Of a DNA stretch of 31,085 bases, positions 29,958-31,085 are shown in pieces. Each line of letters begins with the position of its first letter. Within the stretch, counting starts at the first letter, position 1. Both the position numbers and the translations under genes were made by a program. The DNA is from a virus, in IMG/VR virus record IMGVR_UViG_3300007516_000085, positions 1 to 31,085 of that record; one strand, written 5' to 3'. The notes under the pieces are model-generated. The model had not been told where the DNA came from. It saw only the letters and a program-made list of their open reading frames with translations, and searched no databases.

Positions 29958-29993
29958 AGGCCCGTCTCTTGTGGAGGCGGGCCTTTTCTTTTT
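29958..29993 (+). terminator. Strong terminator oriented on the plus strand
   Basis: AGGCCCG and CGGGCCT form the stem base; the inner T-CTC / GAG-G adds four more pairs (one G-U), giving 11 pairs around a five-base loop, followed by TTTTCTTTTT on the plus strand. The minus-strand side has no T-run. No plus-strand gene precedes it, so it would end antisense transcription running over the two-gene operon towards the endonuclease gene. Confidence 0.8.
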
Positions 29994-30001
29994 GGGCTGC
30001 A

Positions 30002-31084
30002 TCACACACCACCTTTCCACCGGTTGTCGTCGCGGCACAGCATCTGGCAGTTCTTGGCTTCTGTCTTCCCACCAGCGTGCCACGGTGTAATGTGGTCGGC
30101 TTCCATCGCATCAATGGCGAAGCTCCCCTGACACACTGAGCACTTACCTCTTTGGCGCTCGTAAGCCTCGCGCCTTTGGTTGGGGCTGAACATTCTGATG
30201 TTCAAGTGCTTCTCTTGTTTGTTGAGCACATACGGGTAAATACCCTTCTTCTTAGACACGTCCTCGTCGACCATGAGGGCGCTGACCTGATGACCGATCT
30301 TGACCGAGTCCCACTCTGCGGCGCTGAACTCGTTGTAGAGCACTCCCCACGCTACCCCTTTCATTTCGCTGCGGTACTGGGGGAACGTCGTAGCCACCCA
30401 GGCAATCACGCGCTGGAAGTACAACCACAGCTCGTTCGCATTGGGCTTGTGTTGGTGCTTCGCCATGTAGCCTACAACGTCGCCTCCGTTGATCCAATCA
30501 AGGGCCGTCTCTAGGTAGTCCTGGCGGATAGGTGAGCCCGTCACGTACTTGCTGCCGATGTTGTAGGCTGCGCAGCCGCCCTTGCTGAAGTGGCGCTTGG
30601 CGTCGGCCAACCAAGGGCCGGCGTAGACTGCGTTGCGGAGCTCCTGCTCGGTGAGCTTCTCGCCCGCGATGTTGATCGTGCGGAACCACTCCAGCTTCTC
30701 GCTATCCGTCCCACTGCACAGATAGACCATGAGCGGATAGTCGAGAATCAACTCCTGCTTGTCGGCGGTGAGGTTGTGGAAGAACAGGCCGTCGAGCGAG
30801 AAGGCCCCCGAGACGTACTGGCAAATGGAGATGGTGCGCTGTTGTCCATCGACCACCTCGAAGCTGCCAACGTCCCGCACAGCCCAGTACATTACATTGA
30901 GCGGGAAGCGCTTCATGACCGTGGTAATGACCGCGTCACGCTGCTTGTCCTTGTAGATGAACTCGCGCTGGTAGGCTGGGCGAATGTCGAGCTTGCCTGA
31001 GTAGCCCACGACGCCGGTGTTGGGGTCGTCCTGGTAGCCTGCGGTGAGGGCGCGGACAGTGACCGCGAGCAGTTCGACTTTCAT
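30002..31084 (-). CDS. DUF262 domain protein with C-terminal HNH endonuclease (360 aa)
   Basis: Residues about 10-220 match the DUF262 (GmrS-N/ParB-like) fold, with I-R-P-A-Y-Q-R-E-F, then F-E-V-V-D-G-Q-Q-R-T (Asp79-Arg83), the signature loop of this family, which is linked to nucleotide hydrolysis in some members. Residues 310-360 form an HNH nuclease: C-S-V-C (Cys315, Cys318), E-A-D-H-I-T-P-W (Asp330, His331), Asn345, Cys350 and D-D-N. Length and N-terminus (M-K-V-E-L-L-A-V-T-V-R) fit full-length relatives I remember, so the ATG at 31084 is likely the true start although it is one base from the window edge. Related proteins cleave DNA, some sensing modified bases. In a phage it may act against competitors or in host takeover. 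The next gene is separated by a plus-oriented terminator. Confidence 0.85.
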   Translation of the reverse strand: MKVELLAVTVRALTAGYQDDPNTGVVGYSGKLDIRPAYQREFIYKDKQRDAVITTVMKRFPLNVMYWAVRDVGSFEVVDGQQRTISICQYVSGAFSLDGLFFHNLTADKQELILDYPLMVYLCSGTDSEKLEWFRTINIAGEKLTEQELRNAVYAGPWLADAKRHFSKGGCAAYNIGSKYVTGSPIRQDYLETALDWINGGDVVGYMAKHQHKPNANELWLYFQRVIAWVATTFPQYRSEMKGVAWGVLYNEFSAAEWDSVKIGHQVSALMVDEDVSKKKGIYPYVLNKQEKHLNIRMFSPNQRREAYERQRGKCSVCQGSFAIDAMEADHITPWHAGGKTEAKNCQMLCRDDNRWKGGV

Positions 31085-31085
31085 G

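Overview
The window is the structural (head and tail) gene cluster of a contractile-tailed double-stranded DNA phage or prophage (myovirus morphology, Caudoviricetes). All credible genes lie on the minus strand, so transcription runs from about 31 kb down to 1. The contractile tail is inferred from a tail sheath protein followed by tube, tail assembly chaperone with frameshift, tape measure and baseplate genes, including gpW/gp25-like and gpJ-like proteins. The coding DNA is GC-rich and tightly packed, with many 1-14 nt overlaps. I cannot name the host. No terminase gene is recognisable in the window.

In transcription order there are three regions. (1) 31085-27684 is an accessory or control region. 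It holds a DUF262-HNH endonuclease gene, then a divider with a plus-oriented hairpin terminator and a promoter flanked by two copies of a palindromic operator. Next is a two-gene operon: a small helix-turn-helix-like protein with a ten-cysteine tail, and a 543-residue protein of unknown function that may be a replication initiator. The operon ends at a strong minus-strand terminator. (2) 27754-27014 is an AT-richer non-coding stretch with three families of direct repeats, including a perfect 21-bp unit in more than four head-to-tail copies. It looks like an iteron-type origin or protein-binding array. (3) 27013-1 is the morphogenesis cluster. It contains a zinc-ribbon protein of unknown role, a large topoisomerase IB-like fusion ORF with a complete gene nested inside it in another frame, portal, prohead protease, scaffold, major capsid protein (with its own terminator), a SAP/HeH-like small protein, head-tail connector and neck proteins, sheath, tube, tail assembly chaperone (G and G-T by frameshift), tape measure, baseplate hub, a baseplate-linked amidase, spike/OB-fold protein, gpW/gp25 fusion, gpJ-like wedge, a small protein, a fibre-like protein, and the first codons of one more gene.

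The head genes build a procapsid that the protease matures. The connector and neck genes close the head. The sheath-to-baseplate genes build the contractile tail, with the amidase probably opening the cell wall during infection. The most unusual points are the nested gene inside the topoisomerase IB-like ORF, the HTH plus cysteine-rich protein with its twin operators, and the repeat array beside a possible replication protein, which together raise the possibility of a plasmid-like replicon (phage-plasmid). That last idea is inference only.
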